A stretch of 41,868 nucleotides of DNA. Origin: a virus. Positions within the stretch are counted from its first letter, which is position 1. Each line of letters starts with the position of its first letter. The stretch covers positions 1-41,868 of the IMG/VR virus record IMGVR_UViG_3300035099_000048. The stretch is one strand, 5' to 3'. Positions 30,374 to 36,779 of this stretch are shown here, piece by piece. Under the pieces are notes generated by a model. It was not told where the DNA came from and made no database searches. It saw only the letters and a program-made list of their open reading frames with translations. A program made the translations under genes and the position numbers.

Positions 30374-31364
30374 AATCCTTCTCCTTCGCCAACTTTTCAG
30401 GATCAGCTTCGCGCCGCGCTTTGTTCATGTCTTTCGGTCTGCCCTTGTCTATTTCATCAAAGAACGCTCTGCGATACGCTGAAAGCATACCCACCGATAG
30501 TCCATTCAACTTGTAACGGTGTCGGAGATCGTCGGCGTAATTCTCGCAAACGTAACGAATGAGTTTTGCCGTGCGCTCGGCTCCATGGTCTTTGACCAGT
30601 TGCGTCATTTGTCCGCGCTCTTTGGCGAGGACTTTGATCTTAACGCCAGCACACACGTTGGCTTGGTCCTCAAAAAGTTGAAGCAGGTGCTTGACTGACA
30701 TATCACGGTCTGGAACTTGCTCCGACGTAATCCTTCTTTTCTGCTCTTTTCTATTCCACGCTTCTTCGGTTCGATGACGTGCCCTTTGTGCAATTGATTG
30801 CACTTTTACCCGCAATCCACCATCGGGCAATTCTTCCTCCGAAACGTTTACTTTTTTATCGTCAAAATGCGAACGCGAAGCGTTTCGCACTTTTTCCTCT
30901 GATTCTCTTATATCTGATTCTCTTTCTATAGAGCGGAAGGATCCTTCCTTCTCGGAGAGGAACTGTTCTTCCTTCTCGGAGAGGAAGGATCCTTCCTCTG
31001 GAGCGATGAACAGTTTTTCTCGATCCGCGCATACAAAAGCATCCTCAAAAATGGAATGCCACAAGAACCCGTAGCGGTTTGTTTTATGAGCGAACTTATC
31101 TTGTCCGGTGGGGGCGATTTTGAAAATGAAGCCAGCGCGTTGTAACTCTTCGAGAACATCGCGGATATGCCTATCGGTGACACCGACTTCCTCTCCCAAC
31201 GTCTCCTGACTTGGGTACGCCAAACCATCTTTGCCTAGATATTGAGCTAATCTCGCCCAACACAGCTTGGCAGTAGGGGAAAGCCCTTTGAACCGCATAA
31301 GCACGTTCGGGATAAAACTCCCTACAAATACTCTACGAGGATTGAATACATCTCCGATATTCAT
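30360..31364 (-). CDS. Replication initiator (lambda O / DnaD-like) with internal repeats
   Basis: N-terminal winged helix: LSPTAKLCWARLAQYLGKDG, LAYPSQETLGEEVGV, TDRHIRDVLEELQRAGFI at about residues 25-80, the phage replication-protein pattern. A middle low-complexity stretch (about 125-195) carries a duplicated F-L-S-E-K-E-x repeat encoded by the iteron-like DNA at 30935-30996. The C-terminal part (HLLQLFEDQA, GMLSAYRRAFFDEI) is where such proteins contact helicase or loader. The N-terminus should bind the repeats and recruit DnaC-like and DnaB-like proteins encoded next. ATG at 31364 has a GAGG site; GTG at 31376 is an alternative. Confidence 0.78.
   Translation of the reverse strand: MNIGDVFNPRRVFVGSFIPNVLMRFKGLSPTAKLCWARLAQYLGKDGLAYPSQETLGEEVGVTDRHIRDVLEELQRAGFIFKIAPTGQDKFAHKTNRYGFLWHSIFEDAFVCADREKLFIAPEEGSFLSEKEEQFLSEKEGSFRSIERESDIRESEEKVRNASRSHFDDKKVNVSEEELPDGGLRVKVQSIAQRARHRTEEAWNRKEQKRRITSEQVPDRDMSVKHLLQLFEDQANVCAGVKIKVLAKERGQMTQLVKDHGAERTAKLIRYVCENYADDLRHRYKLNGLSVGMLSAYRRAFFDEIDKGRPKDMNKARREADPEKLAKEKDFGWE
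30788..30803. repeat. Dispersed inverted repeat, copy 7
   Basis: GTGCAATTGATTGCAC, perfect arms. In the initiator gene, about 130 bases from the iteron-like block; read V-Q-S-I-A-Q. Confidence 0.85.
30935..30996. repeat. Candidate origin: paired repeats inside the initiator gene
   Basis: Two copies of the 14-base palindrome GGAAGGATCCTTCC (30935-30948 and 30983-30996) flank two copies of TTCCTTCTCGGAGAGGAA (30945-30962 and 30969-30986) spaced 24 bases apart, so a symmetrical block. An AT-rich, pyrimidine-biased stretch lies beside it (30901-30931). The layout recalls lambda ori within gene O. Confidence 0.6.
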
Positions 31365-31372
31365 GCCCAACC

Positions 31373-31930
31373 TCACTTTGTTTTCTTGATTTTTTTATTG
31401 ATCTTAACGAACTCTGCTTTGAGAGACCCCAAAGCACTTTCGATAAAACCTTCAAAACACTCCCTATGGCAGACAACGCCGATCATTTCGGGCGTTATCT
31501 TTCCTCTGCCAACTGCACATTCCCCTTTGTAGGGTTTGCGGATTCCGACTATTGAATACGTTTCCCCGACGGCAATGGTCTGTCCACACATGCAGACAAG
31601 GCCGGTCTTTTTGCGGGCCAAGCGCCGCGCATTCTCAACCGTGTGCTCGAACCACCGTACTTTCTTAAGATTCTTGTTTGCGCTCAAGGTTATTCTCCTT
31701 TCTTTTTCGATGTACTTAAGGCAAGCGGCTTCAACGTATCCGTCCCCTTTCGAGATGATCTGGAACGGGTGCTGGTTGAAGGCATTACTTAACTTCTCCT
31801 CGGTCCGTCCGTCGTCGCCGATCAAAGCGAAACATGACCCTTTACAGGTCTCGCAAGTCTCTTTTGGACGTGACCCAGAACTTGTGAATAATCGGAATTC
31901 TACTGGTTTGGAACTCTCGTTCCTCCTCAA
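31373..31930 (-). CDS. Cysteine-rich hypothetical protein (185 aa)
   Basis: Contains CETCKGSCFALIG near residue 26, a middle stretch (FQIISKGDGYVEAACLKYIE), then GLVCMCGQTIAVGETYSIVG near 110-130 and VVCHRECFEGF near 152-162, so two C-x2-C-type sets that could bind zinc, plus a basic lysine-rich C-terminus (NKKIKKTK). Start is TTG at 31930 after AAGGAGCTTAAAA. An overlapping 34-codon frame from an ATG at 31949 also exists but looks less protein-like. Function unknown; located directly upstream of the initiator. Confidence 0.62.
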   Translation of the reverse strand: MRRNESSKPVEFRLFTSSGSRPKETCETCKGSCFALIGDDGRTEEKLSNAFNQHPFQIISKGDGYVEAACLKYIEKERRITLSANKNLKKVRWFEHTVENARRLARKKTGLVCMCGQTIAVGETYSIVGIRKPYKGECAVGRGKITPEMIGVVCHRECFEGFIESALGSLKAEFVKINKKIKKTK

Positions 31931-31961
31931 TTTTAAGCTCCTTTGTCATACTTAAATCGAG

Positions 31962-32198
31962 TTATATATCTTCTCGAACTGCGCTTGGAACTCCTTCTTC
32001 GCAACCATAATCGGTCTCCTTTATTAAAGCCAAGTCACTGTCAGCGAAGACAACGACCTTGTTCCAAACTCCGCACCTGTCGCAAAACCACTCCCATACC
32101 CGAAGGTTATCTTTGAGAACGATCTCATCAATAACGTCTCCCGGCTGAACACAGTGCCCGCAAGCGAAACACCGAGTATTTCGAGCGCTGAAAATCAT
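31962..32198 (-). CDS. Small zinc-ribbon protein (78 aa)
   Basis: Reads MIFSARNTRCFACGHCVQPG (C-x2-C-x2-C) then WEWFCDRCGVWNKVVVF (C-x2-C), a zinc ribbon with a long tail. The ATG overlaps the stop of the helix-turn-helix gene (TATATGA). No family recognised. Confidence 0.62.
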   Translation of the reverse strand: MIFSARNTRCFACGHCVQPGDVIDEIVLKDNLRVWEWFCDRCGVWNKVVVFADSDLALIKETDYGCEEGVPSAVREDI

Positions 32199-32359
32199 AT
32201 AATTCGTCTTTTTGCGAGTACATCCAGAACCTCCTCAGTATCAGTCTTCATCTTCAGTGCGATGCTGGATGCGGATTCGCCACGGCGAAACAACTGGACT
32301 ATTTTGTCCCGTCGCTTCTTCTCTTCGTTCTTTTCTTTCACCATCTTTTTATTTTTCAT
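32195..32359 (-). CDS. Small resolvase-type helix-turn-helix protein (54 aa)
   Basis: A basic lead (MKNKKMVKEKNEEKKRRDK) then IVQLFRRGESASSIALKMKT and DTEEVLDVLAKRRII, matching the resolvase/recombinase-type HTH (x-L-x-x-x-G-x-S-x-x-x-I-A-x-x-x-x). With nothing else attached, it is probably a small DNA-binding regulator. First gene behind promoter P6, with a GCGAGGATGCGTGC ribosome site. Confidence 0.62.
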   Translation of the reverse strand: MKNKKMVKEKNEEKKRRDKIVQLFRRGESASSIALKMKTDTEEVLDVLAKRRII

Positions 32360-32384
32360 GCACGCATCCTCGCGTGATAATTGC

Positions 32385-32413
32385 ATGATAGCATAAAGAA
32401 AGTCTGCTGTCAA
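32385..32413 (-). promoter_or_regulatory. Sigma70-type promoter P6
   Basis: TTGACA (32413-32408), 17-base spacer, ATGC-TATCAT (32385-32390). It drives the HTH gene and on into the initiator and replication operon. The transcribed start shares CACGCG with P1 and P2 at the same distance. Confidence 0.85.
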
Positions 32414-32428
32414 TAGCCCTACCGTGAA

Positions 32429-32503
32429 CTAAAAACAATCAACCCACGATTCTCGTCCGGTCTTCTTATCCACCGACTTGATCTGCATTTCCCATGAACC
32501 CAT
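32429..32503 (-). CDS. 24-aa peptide
   Basis: MGSWEMQIKSVDKKTGRESW plus V-D-C-F. The ATG has an excellent ribosome site (AAAGGAGATAGT). It follows the 26-aa gene by a TAG-T-ATG junction. It looks like the start of a larger beta-strand domain, so it may be a genuine micro-protein or a remnant. No family. Confidence 0.5.
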   Translation of the reverse strand: MGSWEMQIKSVDKKTGRESWVDCF

Positions 32504-32504
32504 A

Positions 32505-32585
32505 CTATCTCCTTTCTATGTAAAGCTGAAAACACCTGTCGAATAACAGCATCGCTAGTCTTTCTTTGCACGGTGAAACTCTCAT
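32505..32585 (-). CDS. 26-aa peptide
   Basis: MRVSPCKERLAMLLFDRCFQ plus six residues. Strong site CAAAGGAGGTAAGTT before the ATG, four bases after the methyltransferase stop. A hydrophobic-basic amphipathic peptide of unknown role. Confidence 0.45.
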   Translation of the reverse strand: MRVSPCKERLAMLLFDRCFQLYIERR

Positions 32586-32588
32586 AAC

Positions 32589-33401
32589 TTACCTCCTTTG
32601 ATATTTTTTCATATTTAGTCGGTATTTCGTTTCTATTTTACCTTTATTTATTCTATCAATAATCATTTTGTGGTATTTCTCATCAATCTCGGCAGATATA
32701 TATTTCCTATTAAGAACTTTACATATTTCTATTTCTGAACCGCTACCACCAAAAAGTATCAAAACAATATCATTAAGCATAGTGCAAGATTTAATCAACA
32801 TTTCAGAAAGTTTCTTAGGAATCTGGCAGGCATGAAATGTTTTCTCTTTGCTTACATTCTTTACCAAATCAAAGTAAAACCAATCGTAGGGCATTCTTCC
32901 TTTTGAACCATTAACTAAGTTTTGTAAGATTCGCCGGTCTGTAGGATTTTTATAAGGAACGGCCACATTTTCCTTAAAAAACTTATTATTTTTTGTCTTT
33001 CTACAATGCAAAATACTTCTGTGTGCTGTAGTAAAACGCTTTGGCGAGTGTCCTACATTTGTATTATAAACCCAAATGTAATCCAAAACCTCATAGCAAA
33101 CATTGTCTAAATATTTAACTCGCAAATATGCATTTTGTTTTGGATAGTTGATTAAAAACATATTCCCGGTATCTTTAAGAATTCTGAACGATTCTTTTGC
33201 TAACTCTATATACCACTCAATATATTTATCAAAAGTTTTAGTATATGTTTTATCACCATATTTGACCCCGACATTATAATCAGGATCTCCATAAACCATA
33301 TCAACACTTTTGTCAGGCAACTTTTTTAAAAGTTCCATAATATCTTCCAGAAAAACTTTGTTTAAGTAATTTTCAATATTATTGCGGCTCCCTATCCTCA
33401 T
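32589..33401 (-). CDS. Type II DNA methyltransferase (beta class, N6A or N4C)
   Basis: Motif IV (catalytic) DPDYNVGVKYGD near residue 39 and motif I ILFGGSGSEIEICKVLNRKY near 225, in that order (IV before I), place it in the beta class. D-P-D-Y replaces D-P-P-Y, an uncommon but seen form. Length (270) is right for a solitary phage methyltransferase. Codons are markedly A/T-rich (about one third GC by eye against nearly half around it), so it was probably acquired recently. No partner endonuclease is visible; it likely protects phage DNA from host restriction. Start codon lies in the second copy of a 22-base tandem duplication (33379-33422). Confidence 0.83.
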   Translation of the reverse strand: MRIGSRNNIENYLNKVFLEDIMELLKKLPDKSVDMVYGDPDYNVGVKYGDKTYTKTFDKYIEWYIELAKESFRILKDTGNMFLINYPKQNAYLRVKYLDNVCYEVLDYIWVYNTNVGHSPKRFTTAHRSILHCRKTKNNKFFKENVAVPYKNPTDRRILQNLVNGSKGRMPYDWFYFDLVKNVSKEKTFHACQIPKKLSEMLIKSCTMLNDIVLILFGGSGSEIEICKVLNRKYISAEIDEKYHKMIIDRINKGKIETKYRLNMKKYQRR

Positions 33402-33422
33402 TATTGCGGCTCCCTATCCTCA
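33379..33422. repeat. 22-base tandem duplication at the methyltransferase boundary
   Basis: Two exact adjacent copies of TTATTGCGGCTCCCTATCCTCA (given here as T-T-A-T-T-G-C-G-G-C… to …C-C-T-C-A). The upstream gene ends in the first-transcribed copy and the methyltransferase starts in the next one, where the copied ATG serves as its start. It marks the edge of the AT-rich island. Confidence 0.9.
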
Positions 33423-33862
33423 TGATTTTTTCGAGATTTGATGAAATCCCTCAACATGCGGAATCCCAATTTCGTCGGGCCTTCGCCCTGGATAGCGTGT
33501 TCAACAAAATCACACTCATCAACGTCGCCGTTTGTGAGCGCCCATGCCTCGCTGTATAGGGCCTCCCAGTCCTCCATGCATTGTTGTATTACCCGCTGGT
33601 TAATTTCAGCCTGAATTCGCCGCGCCGCCATCCGCGCCGCCAGTTTATGATATTCTCTCGCCAATTGCTCAGCCTCGTCTCTGGTGGCCACCGCGTCGTC
33701 GAGGTTGATTGAAAATTGGCCAGGGCCATATTTTATATGGTCCCACATAACAGCGTTCGGTCCCTCGCCAATCCACTCCAAATTAATAATTGTCCCAGTA
33801 GTTACTCGTCCATGGTACACTCCGAAAACCCGTTGTCCGATTGTTAAATTGTCGCGTTTCAT
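33401..33862 (-). CDS. Hypothetical protein (153 aa)
   Basis: Starts MKRDNLTIGQRVFGVYHGRV with a small beta-barrel-like N-terminus (TTGTIINLEWIGEGPNAVMW, YGPGQFSINLDD) and a helical C-terminal half. The first part resembles a short chromo/SH3-like barrel, but no family is certain. It ends at the duplicated 22 bases. The ATG has GGAGGTATAATT upstream. Confidence 0.6.
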   Translation of the reverse strand: MKRDNLTIGQRVFGVYHGRVTTGTIINLEWIGEGPNAVMWDHIKYGPGQFSINLDDAVATRDEAEQLAREYHKLAARMAARRIQAEINQRVIQQCMEDWEALYSEAWALTNGDVDECDFVEHAIQGEGPTKLGFRMLRDFIKSRKNHEDREPQ

Positions 33863-33877
33863 AATTATACCTCCATT

Positions 33878-34057
33878 TTAATTTTCATTTAAGGCGGGCA
33901 ACCCGCCCGAAACCCATTGTTTGACGGGCATAGAGCGCCACCAGCGCATTGCCCAAGTGCCTAAGTGCTTAAGTGCCCAAGCGCCTAAGCGGGAAACCGG
34001 AGCGGAAACTATCCAGTTCGCGCACTTCTTTTTAATTTCTTTGTCTTTCTTCGTCAT
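33878..34057 (-). CDS. Small hypothetical protein with repeat-encoded segment (59 aa)
   Basis: The product starts MTKKDKEIKKKCANWIVSAP and continues through ALKHLGTWAMRWW, a Trp-rich part encoded by the short tandem repeat at 33954-33990. The ATG at 34057 lies inside the upstream gene. The repeat origin of the middle third makes it uncertain that this is a functional protein. Confidence 0.35.
   Translation of the reverse strand: MTKKDKEIKKKCANWIVSAPVSRLGAWALKHLGTWAMRWWRSMPVKQWVSGGLPALNEN
33954..33990. repeat. Degenerate 8-9-base tandem repeat
   Basis: Five runs of AAG(T/C)GC followed by C/T-rich variants (CAAGTGCCTAAGTGCTTAAG, then AAGTGCCCAAGCGCCTAAG). It encodes part of the 59-aa protein if that is real, otherwise noncoding spacer. 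Confidence 0.7.
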
Positions 34058-34214
34058 GTTCAAGCTCATCGTCTACGTTTTGTGCAATGGATTGCACTGC
34101 CGACTCAATACGGTTCGTTATGATGTCCGGGCAAGTGCCGGAATAGCGCCTCTTGGATTCTGCAATCAGGTCCAGCACTTCGTTCAGTTTGTTTTGAACG
34201 TAAATCTTATCCAT
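34032..34214 (-). CDS. Small helical protein (60 aa)
   Basis: MDKIYVQNKLNEVLDLIAES, then a short loop and NRIESAVQSIAQNVDDELEH. Two helices, acidic C-terminus, no cysteine besides one in GTCPDII. Unknown. It carries a copy of the dispersed inverted repeat. The site TTAAAGGTTACTGAA precedes the ATG. Confidence 0.6.
   Translation of the reverse strand: MDKIYVQNKLNEVLDLIAESKRRYSGTCPDIITNRIESAVQSIAQNVDDELEHDEERQRN
34082..34097. repeat. Dispersed inverted repeat, copy 8
   Basis: GTGCAATGGATTGCAC, perfect arms, here with a GG centre rather than CA/TG. Read V-Q-S-I-A-Q in the 60-aa gene. Confidence 0.85.
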
Positions 34215-34237
34215 TTCAGTAACCTTTAATCAGGTAC

Positions 34238-34357
34238 TTATCTTCTTCCCAAGAGCGATGGGTTCGGCGAACTACGTTCTCGTTCACCTTCACCAACTTC
34301 GTTTTGGGGAAGTCTTGGGAGCGCGGTGCGTCTTGTTGACTTCTTCTTTTCCTTCAT
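34238..34357 (-). CDS. Short frame after the Pol X gene (39 aa), possibly disrupted
   Basis: The ATG overlaps the Pol X stop (CGATGA) with AGGAGTGTGCG before it, so a start is well supported. The frame reads MKEKKKSTRRTALPRLPQNE and goes on as Ser/Arg-rich sequence. In the next frame, however, VKVNENVVRRTHRSWEEDKY looks protein-like up to a stop at 34217. The two join at a CCCCAAAA run, which suggests a one-base change or a programmed shift. Confidence 0.35.
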   Translation of the reverse strand: MKEKKKSTRRTALPRLPQNEVGEGERERSSPNPSLLGRR

Positions 34358-34956
34358 CGCACACTCCTATCTACTGGCTCAAGCCAGTCAATTCCGACGG
34401 CCTCGTAAACTCCGCGCTCCCCTTCTCCACAAACGTACTCTCCAGTGTCTCGATCCCACAACCCTTTCTCGTTTAGCAGGAAGCCCTTCGCTTTCGCGGT
34501 CGCTCGTTGAATGATGTTAAGTTGCGCGGAGCCGGTACGGTACATCAGGCACGCGCCCCATCCTTCTTTCGTGGTGGAAACGACTTCGACTTTGATTCCG
34601 TCTATCCAGCCGCCGATAATTTCTCCATCGCGTTTGCGAAAGATCGCCGGGTCGGATAACTGATTCAAGCTCCTTCTGACGCAAGCCAGCGCATCGTCTC
34701 TAACAACGAGATCAATGTCCCCGACTTCTGATGCCATGCGCCGGAGAGAACCAGCAACTTGCACCACGGGGTCGTAATGATTGAGAATGATGCAACGCAG
34801 TTCTTTACCATGCTCGTTAAAAAGGAACTCTGCGTCTTCGCATCTTTCATCTTGCGACGGAGACGTGCCCATGTTTTGCGCGATTAGCCGGAATATCTTT
34901 TCGGCAACCAGCTTCGCCTCTTCATACGGTTTCTTTCCTCGTTTGGCTTTACTCAC
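34354..34956 (-). CDS. Minimal family X DNA polymerase/nucleotidyltransferase
   Basis: About 200 residues. VAGSLRRMASEVGDIDLVV at about residues 67-85 is the Pol X signature (G-S-x-R-R-x-x-x-x-x-x-D-x-D), with both metal aspartates. GIKVEVVSTTKEGWG has the third acidic position as Glu. YRTGSAQLNIIQRATAKAKG and LNEKGLWDRDTG match the thumb/dNTP region (T-G-S-x-x-x-N, A-x-x-x-G-x-x-L-N-E-x-G-L). The 8-kDa lyase, fingers and PHP domains of PolX/Pol beta are reduced or missing. Probably gap filling or end repair. Start is GTG at 34956 (AAAGGAGGCAAG). First gene behind P7. Confidence 0.82.
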   Translation of the reverse strand: MSKAKRGKKPYEEAKLVAEKIFRLIAQNMGTSPSQDERCEDAEFLFNEHGKELRCIILNHYDPVVQVAGSLRRMASEVGDIDLVVRDDALACVRRSLNQLSDPAIFRKRDGEIIGGWIDGIKVEVVSTTKEGWGACLMYRTGSAQLNIIQRATAKAKGFLLNEKGLWDRDTGEYVCGEGERGVYEAVGIDWLEPVDRSVR

Positions 34957-34980
34957 CTTGCCTCCTTTTTTGATTATGAT

Positions 34981-35009
34981 ATTATAGCATATTGAAAGCC
35001 CGTTGTCAA
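34981..35009 (-). promoter_or_regulatory. Sigma70-type promoter P7
   Basis: TTGACA (35009-35004), 17-base spacer, ATGC-TATAAT (34981-34986). It drives the Pol X gene and those after it. The -35 ends just before the stop of the gene at 35015. Confidence 0.9.
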
Positions 35010-35014
35010 GTGGG

Positions 35015-35350
35015 CTACGATTCCCAAATCCTAGACTCTCCATCGTAAGATTCTTTCGATATGGAATCCATTGAAGTCGCTATGCCGGAACTGCGTAAAA
35101 TCGTGTATAAACCGCGAGGACCTTCCCCTGTATAGCCGATGCCTAAGCCCGATAAAATCAGCGTAGCACGGTCTCCTACAACGTAGGTCGTGTACTTGGC
35201 CTTTGCCGGAAAAGCGCGGACTTCAACATGCTTGATCGTTCCGAGCTTGCCCTTATAGCGGTTGAATGCCTTGATTGCGTCATGGGTCACGCCCTGATCG
35301 TCGGCGGTGATAACCAACCGCCCTCCGATAAATTCTCTTTTTGCGCTCAT
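35015..35350 (-). CDS. Hypothetical protein (111 aa)
   Basis: Starts MSAKREFIGGRLVITADDQG with beta-rich sequence (GKLGTIKHVEVRAFPAKAKY, YVVGDRATLILSGLGIGYTG) and a helical end. A glycine-rich loop GLGIGYTGEGPRGLYT invites comparison with nucleotide-binding turns, but no motif is complete. Overlaps the upstream stop by four bases. Function unknown. Confidence 0.64.
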   Translation of the reverse strand: MSAKREFIGGRLVITADDQGVTHDAIKAFNRYKGKLGTIKHVEVRAFPAKAKYTTYVVGDRATLILSGLGIGYTGEGPRGLYTILRSSGIATSMDSISKESYDGESRIWES

Positions 35351-35724
35351 TCTCTCTTCTCGATAATTTCCTCGGCGAGAATCCTCAACGTTTCACTCCA
35401 CGGAAGGTCGAGATGCCGACGGATGTAGTCAATTTCTTCTTCGGTCAACTTCTCATCCGGGTAATCCGAATCTTCGAGCGCCATGTTTATATCGGCAACG
35501 CACAAACGATAAATCTCTTCATCTTCTGTGCCCTTTGCCGCCTCATTGAGAATATCCCGCGCCTGATCGAAGACTTTCAACGGGCAATCTTTGTGGAACG
35601 TCCCATCAAGCGGAACCGCTTCTTTGTTCTTTCCGAAATCCGGGTGAGCGCAGGTGGGAGAAACTACATCCTTGAACACGCACTCGGCGCACGACTTGAT
35701 CTCTGAAATCACGAATCTTGACAT
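35347..35724 (-). CDS. Hypothetical protein with N-terminal zinc site (125 aa)
   Basis: Cysteines in IKSCAECVFKD (C-x2-C), SPTCAHPDF and HKDCPLKV could bind a metal in the first 50 residues. The rest is acidic and helical (KLTEEEIDYIRRHLDLPWSE). No family recognised. Confidence 0.64.
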   Translation of the reverse strand: MSRFVISEIKSCAECVFKDVVSPTCAHPDFGKNKEAVPLDGTFHKDCPLKVFDQARDILNEAAKGTEDEEIYRLCVADINMALEDSDYPDEKLTEEEIDYIRRHLDLPWSETLRILAEEIIEKRE

Positions 35725-35733
35725 TGTTCTTCC

Positions 35734-35877
35734 TCACTTTTCTTTTCGTTGGCCGCCAACATACCCCGATGCGGATTGCCGATGCGGATTGCCGAACTCC
35801 AGACAATGCTCATCAAAAATGTCGGCAGACGTGCAATTTTCCACATGCTCTTCTACTCGTTCCTTAAAGAACGGCAT
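35734..35877 (-). CDS. Small protein with a frame-shifting duplication (47 aa)
   Basis: MPFFKERVEEHVENCTSADI, then FDEHCLEFGNPHRQSASGYV and seven residues. AAGCGAGGAAACG precedes the ATG, and the start overlaps the gene upstream. A 13-base tandem repeat (35768-35793) falls in codons 29-36. Because 13 is not a multiple of 3, it changes the C-terminus; without it the frame would end MLAANEKKSEEEQCQDS, more protein-like. Confidence 0.5.
   Translation of the reverse strand: MPFFKERVEEHVENCTSADIFDEHCLEFGNPHRQSASGYVGGQRKEK
35768..35793. repeat. 13-base tandem duplication
   Basis: GATGCGGATTGCC twice in a row, inside the 47-aa gene. A slippage-like event that alters its reading frame. Confidence 0.88.
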
Positions 35878-36044
35878 CGTTTCCTCGCTTTCTTTACCAT
35901 ACGGCGAAACTGCCAGCGCTGAATGAAACTCAACTCGCGGAACGGGCGCAGGATTACCGCATCTGGTTTGGCCACAAGAACCGATACACCTTCCGGCGTA
36001 TCAACGACTCTTGGAAATCCGTTTGGGGTTTCTACGAACCTCAT
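35853..36044 (-). CDS. Small hypothetical protein (63 aa)
   Basis: MRFVETPNGFPRVVDTPEGV, then SVLVAKPDAVILRPFRELSF and a basic end RRMVKKARKRCRSLRNE. Beta-rich first half. A good AAGGAGGTAGTTA site. Function unknown. Confidence 0.62.
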   Translation of the reverse strand: MRFVETPNGFPRVVDTPEGVSVLVAKPDAVILRPFRELSFIQRWQFRRMVKKARKRCRSLRNE

Positions 36045-36210
36045 TAACTACCTCCTTGAGCGCGTTTGCGATGCGCCCTTTGTCTTCAACAAGTTCATCA
36101 ATTCGTGCGCCCTGATTCTCGATAATCTTCGAGAGCCTTTCATTCTCTTTCTTAAGAGCGCGATAACGCTTCTTTAGGTTCGAGCGCCTCAACTCGTCCT
36201 TTGTCATCAT
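36001..36210 (-). CDS. Small coiled-coil protein (69 aa)
   Basis: MMTKDELRRSNLKKRYRALK, KENERLSKIIENQGARIDEL and VEDKGRIANALKEVV show heptad-like leucine/isoleucine spacing over about 45 residues, a likely two-stranded coiled coil. AGAAAGGAGAAAG precedes the double ATG. Function unknown. Confidence 0.62.
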   Translation of the reverse strand: MMTKDELRRSNLKKRYRALKKENERLSKIIENQGARIDELVEDKGRIANALKEVVNEVRRNPKRISKSR

Positions 36211-36439
36211 CTTTCTCCTTTCTGGTTGCCCGTGCAATTGCTTGCACTTCGGCCAACCATTCGTTTAATGGGTTAATGAGCGGAACGTTTGCATGGCATT
36301 CATCGCACCACGCCTTCTCCGCCGATAAATCTTTAACGAATAGCACTCTTCCACATCTTACGCACACACATTCAACTTCGTTGAAATGCTCATACGTTTG
36401 GAGCGCCATGTCCAATTGCCGCATGGAGTATCTGCTCAT
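36152..36439 (-). CDS. Zinc-ribbon hypothetical protein (95 aa)
   Basis: MSRYSMRQLDMALQTYEHFN, then VECVCVRCGRVLFV and EKAWCDECHANV: two C-x2-C pairs 20 residues apart make a clear zinc ribbon. The C-terminal part is charged. ATG at 36439 has TTAAGGAGACAAGAA before it. Carries copy 9 of the inverted repeat. Confidence 0.64.
   Translation of the reverse strand: MSRYSMRQLDMALQTYEHFNEVECVCVRCGRVLFVKDLSAEKAWCDECHANVPLINPLNEWLAEVQAIARATRKEKDDDKGRVEALEPKEALSRS
36232..36247. repeat. Dispersed inverted repeat, copy 9
   Basis: GTGCAATTGCTTGCAC, perfect 6-base arms. Read V-Q-A-I-A-R in the zinc-ribbon gene. Confidence 0.85.
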
Positions 36440-36450
36440 TTCTTGTCTCC

Positions 36451-36774
36451 TTAACACGCCGACCAGCCGCCACAAAGCCAGAAATCTTTTCCCGATGCCT
36501 TGCCGTTGTCATCGAGCGGGTTCACTGTGACGGCCACTGCGCGGTCCCACTTCAGTGAATTTTTGAGAATGAACTCCTCCGCTTCTTTCTCGTCAGTGAA
36601 CACAAGACTCTCGACAACTACGCGCTGGAAGGATTGAAAATCCTCGGCGTATCCGTCTTGCGATCCGTGCTCAATGAAGTCGAGAAGTTGCCGAGCACGA
36701 AGCCAAACATCGAACTTCTCTTTCGGCATCTTTCCATCGACTTTTGCGAATACAGCTTTCGATCCCATCTTCAT
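36451..36774 (-). CDS. Hypothetical protein (107 aa)
   Basis: MKMGSKAVFAKVDGKMPKEK, then a helix (FDVWLRARQLLDFIEHGSQD), VVVESLVFTDEKEAEEFILK and AVTVNPLDDNGKASGKDFW. An alpha-beta fold ending in WLCGGWSAC. No family recognised. Confidence 0.64.
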   Translation of the reverse strand: MKMGSKAVFAKVDGKMPKEKFDVWLRARQLLDFIEHGSQDGYAEDFQSFQRVVVESLVFTDEKEAEEFILKNSLKWDRAVAVTVNPLDDNGKASGKDFWLCGGWSAC

Positions 36775-36779
36775 ACCTC

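Noticed and set aside
32589-33401. Complete restriction-modification system
   Set aside because: No endonuclease gene is visible beside the methyltransferase; the flanking small genes are too short.
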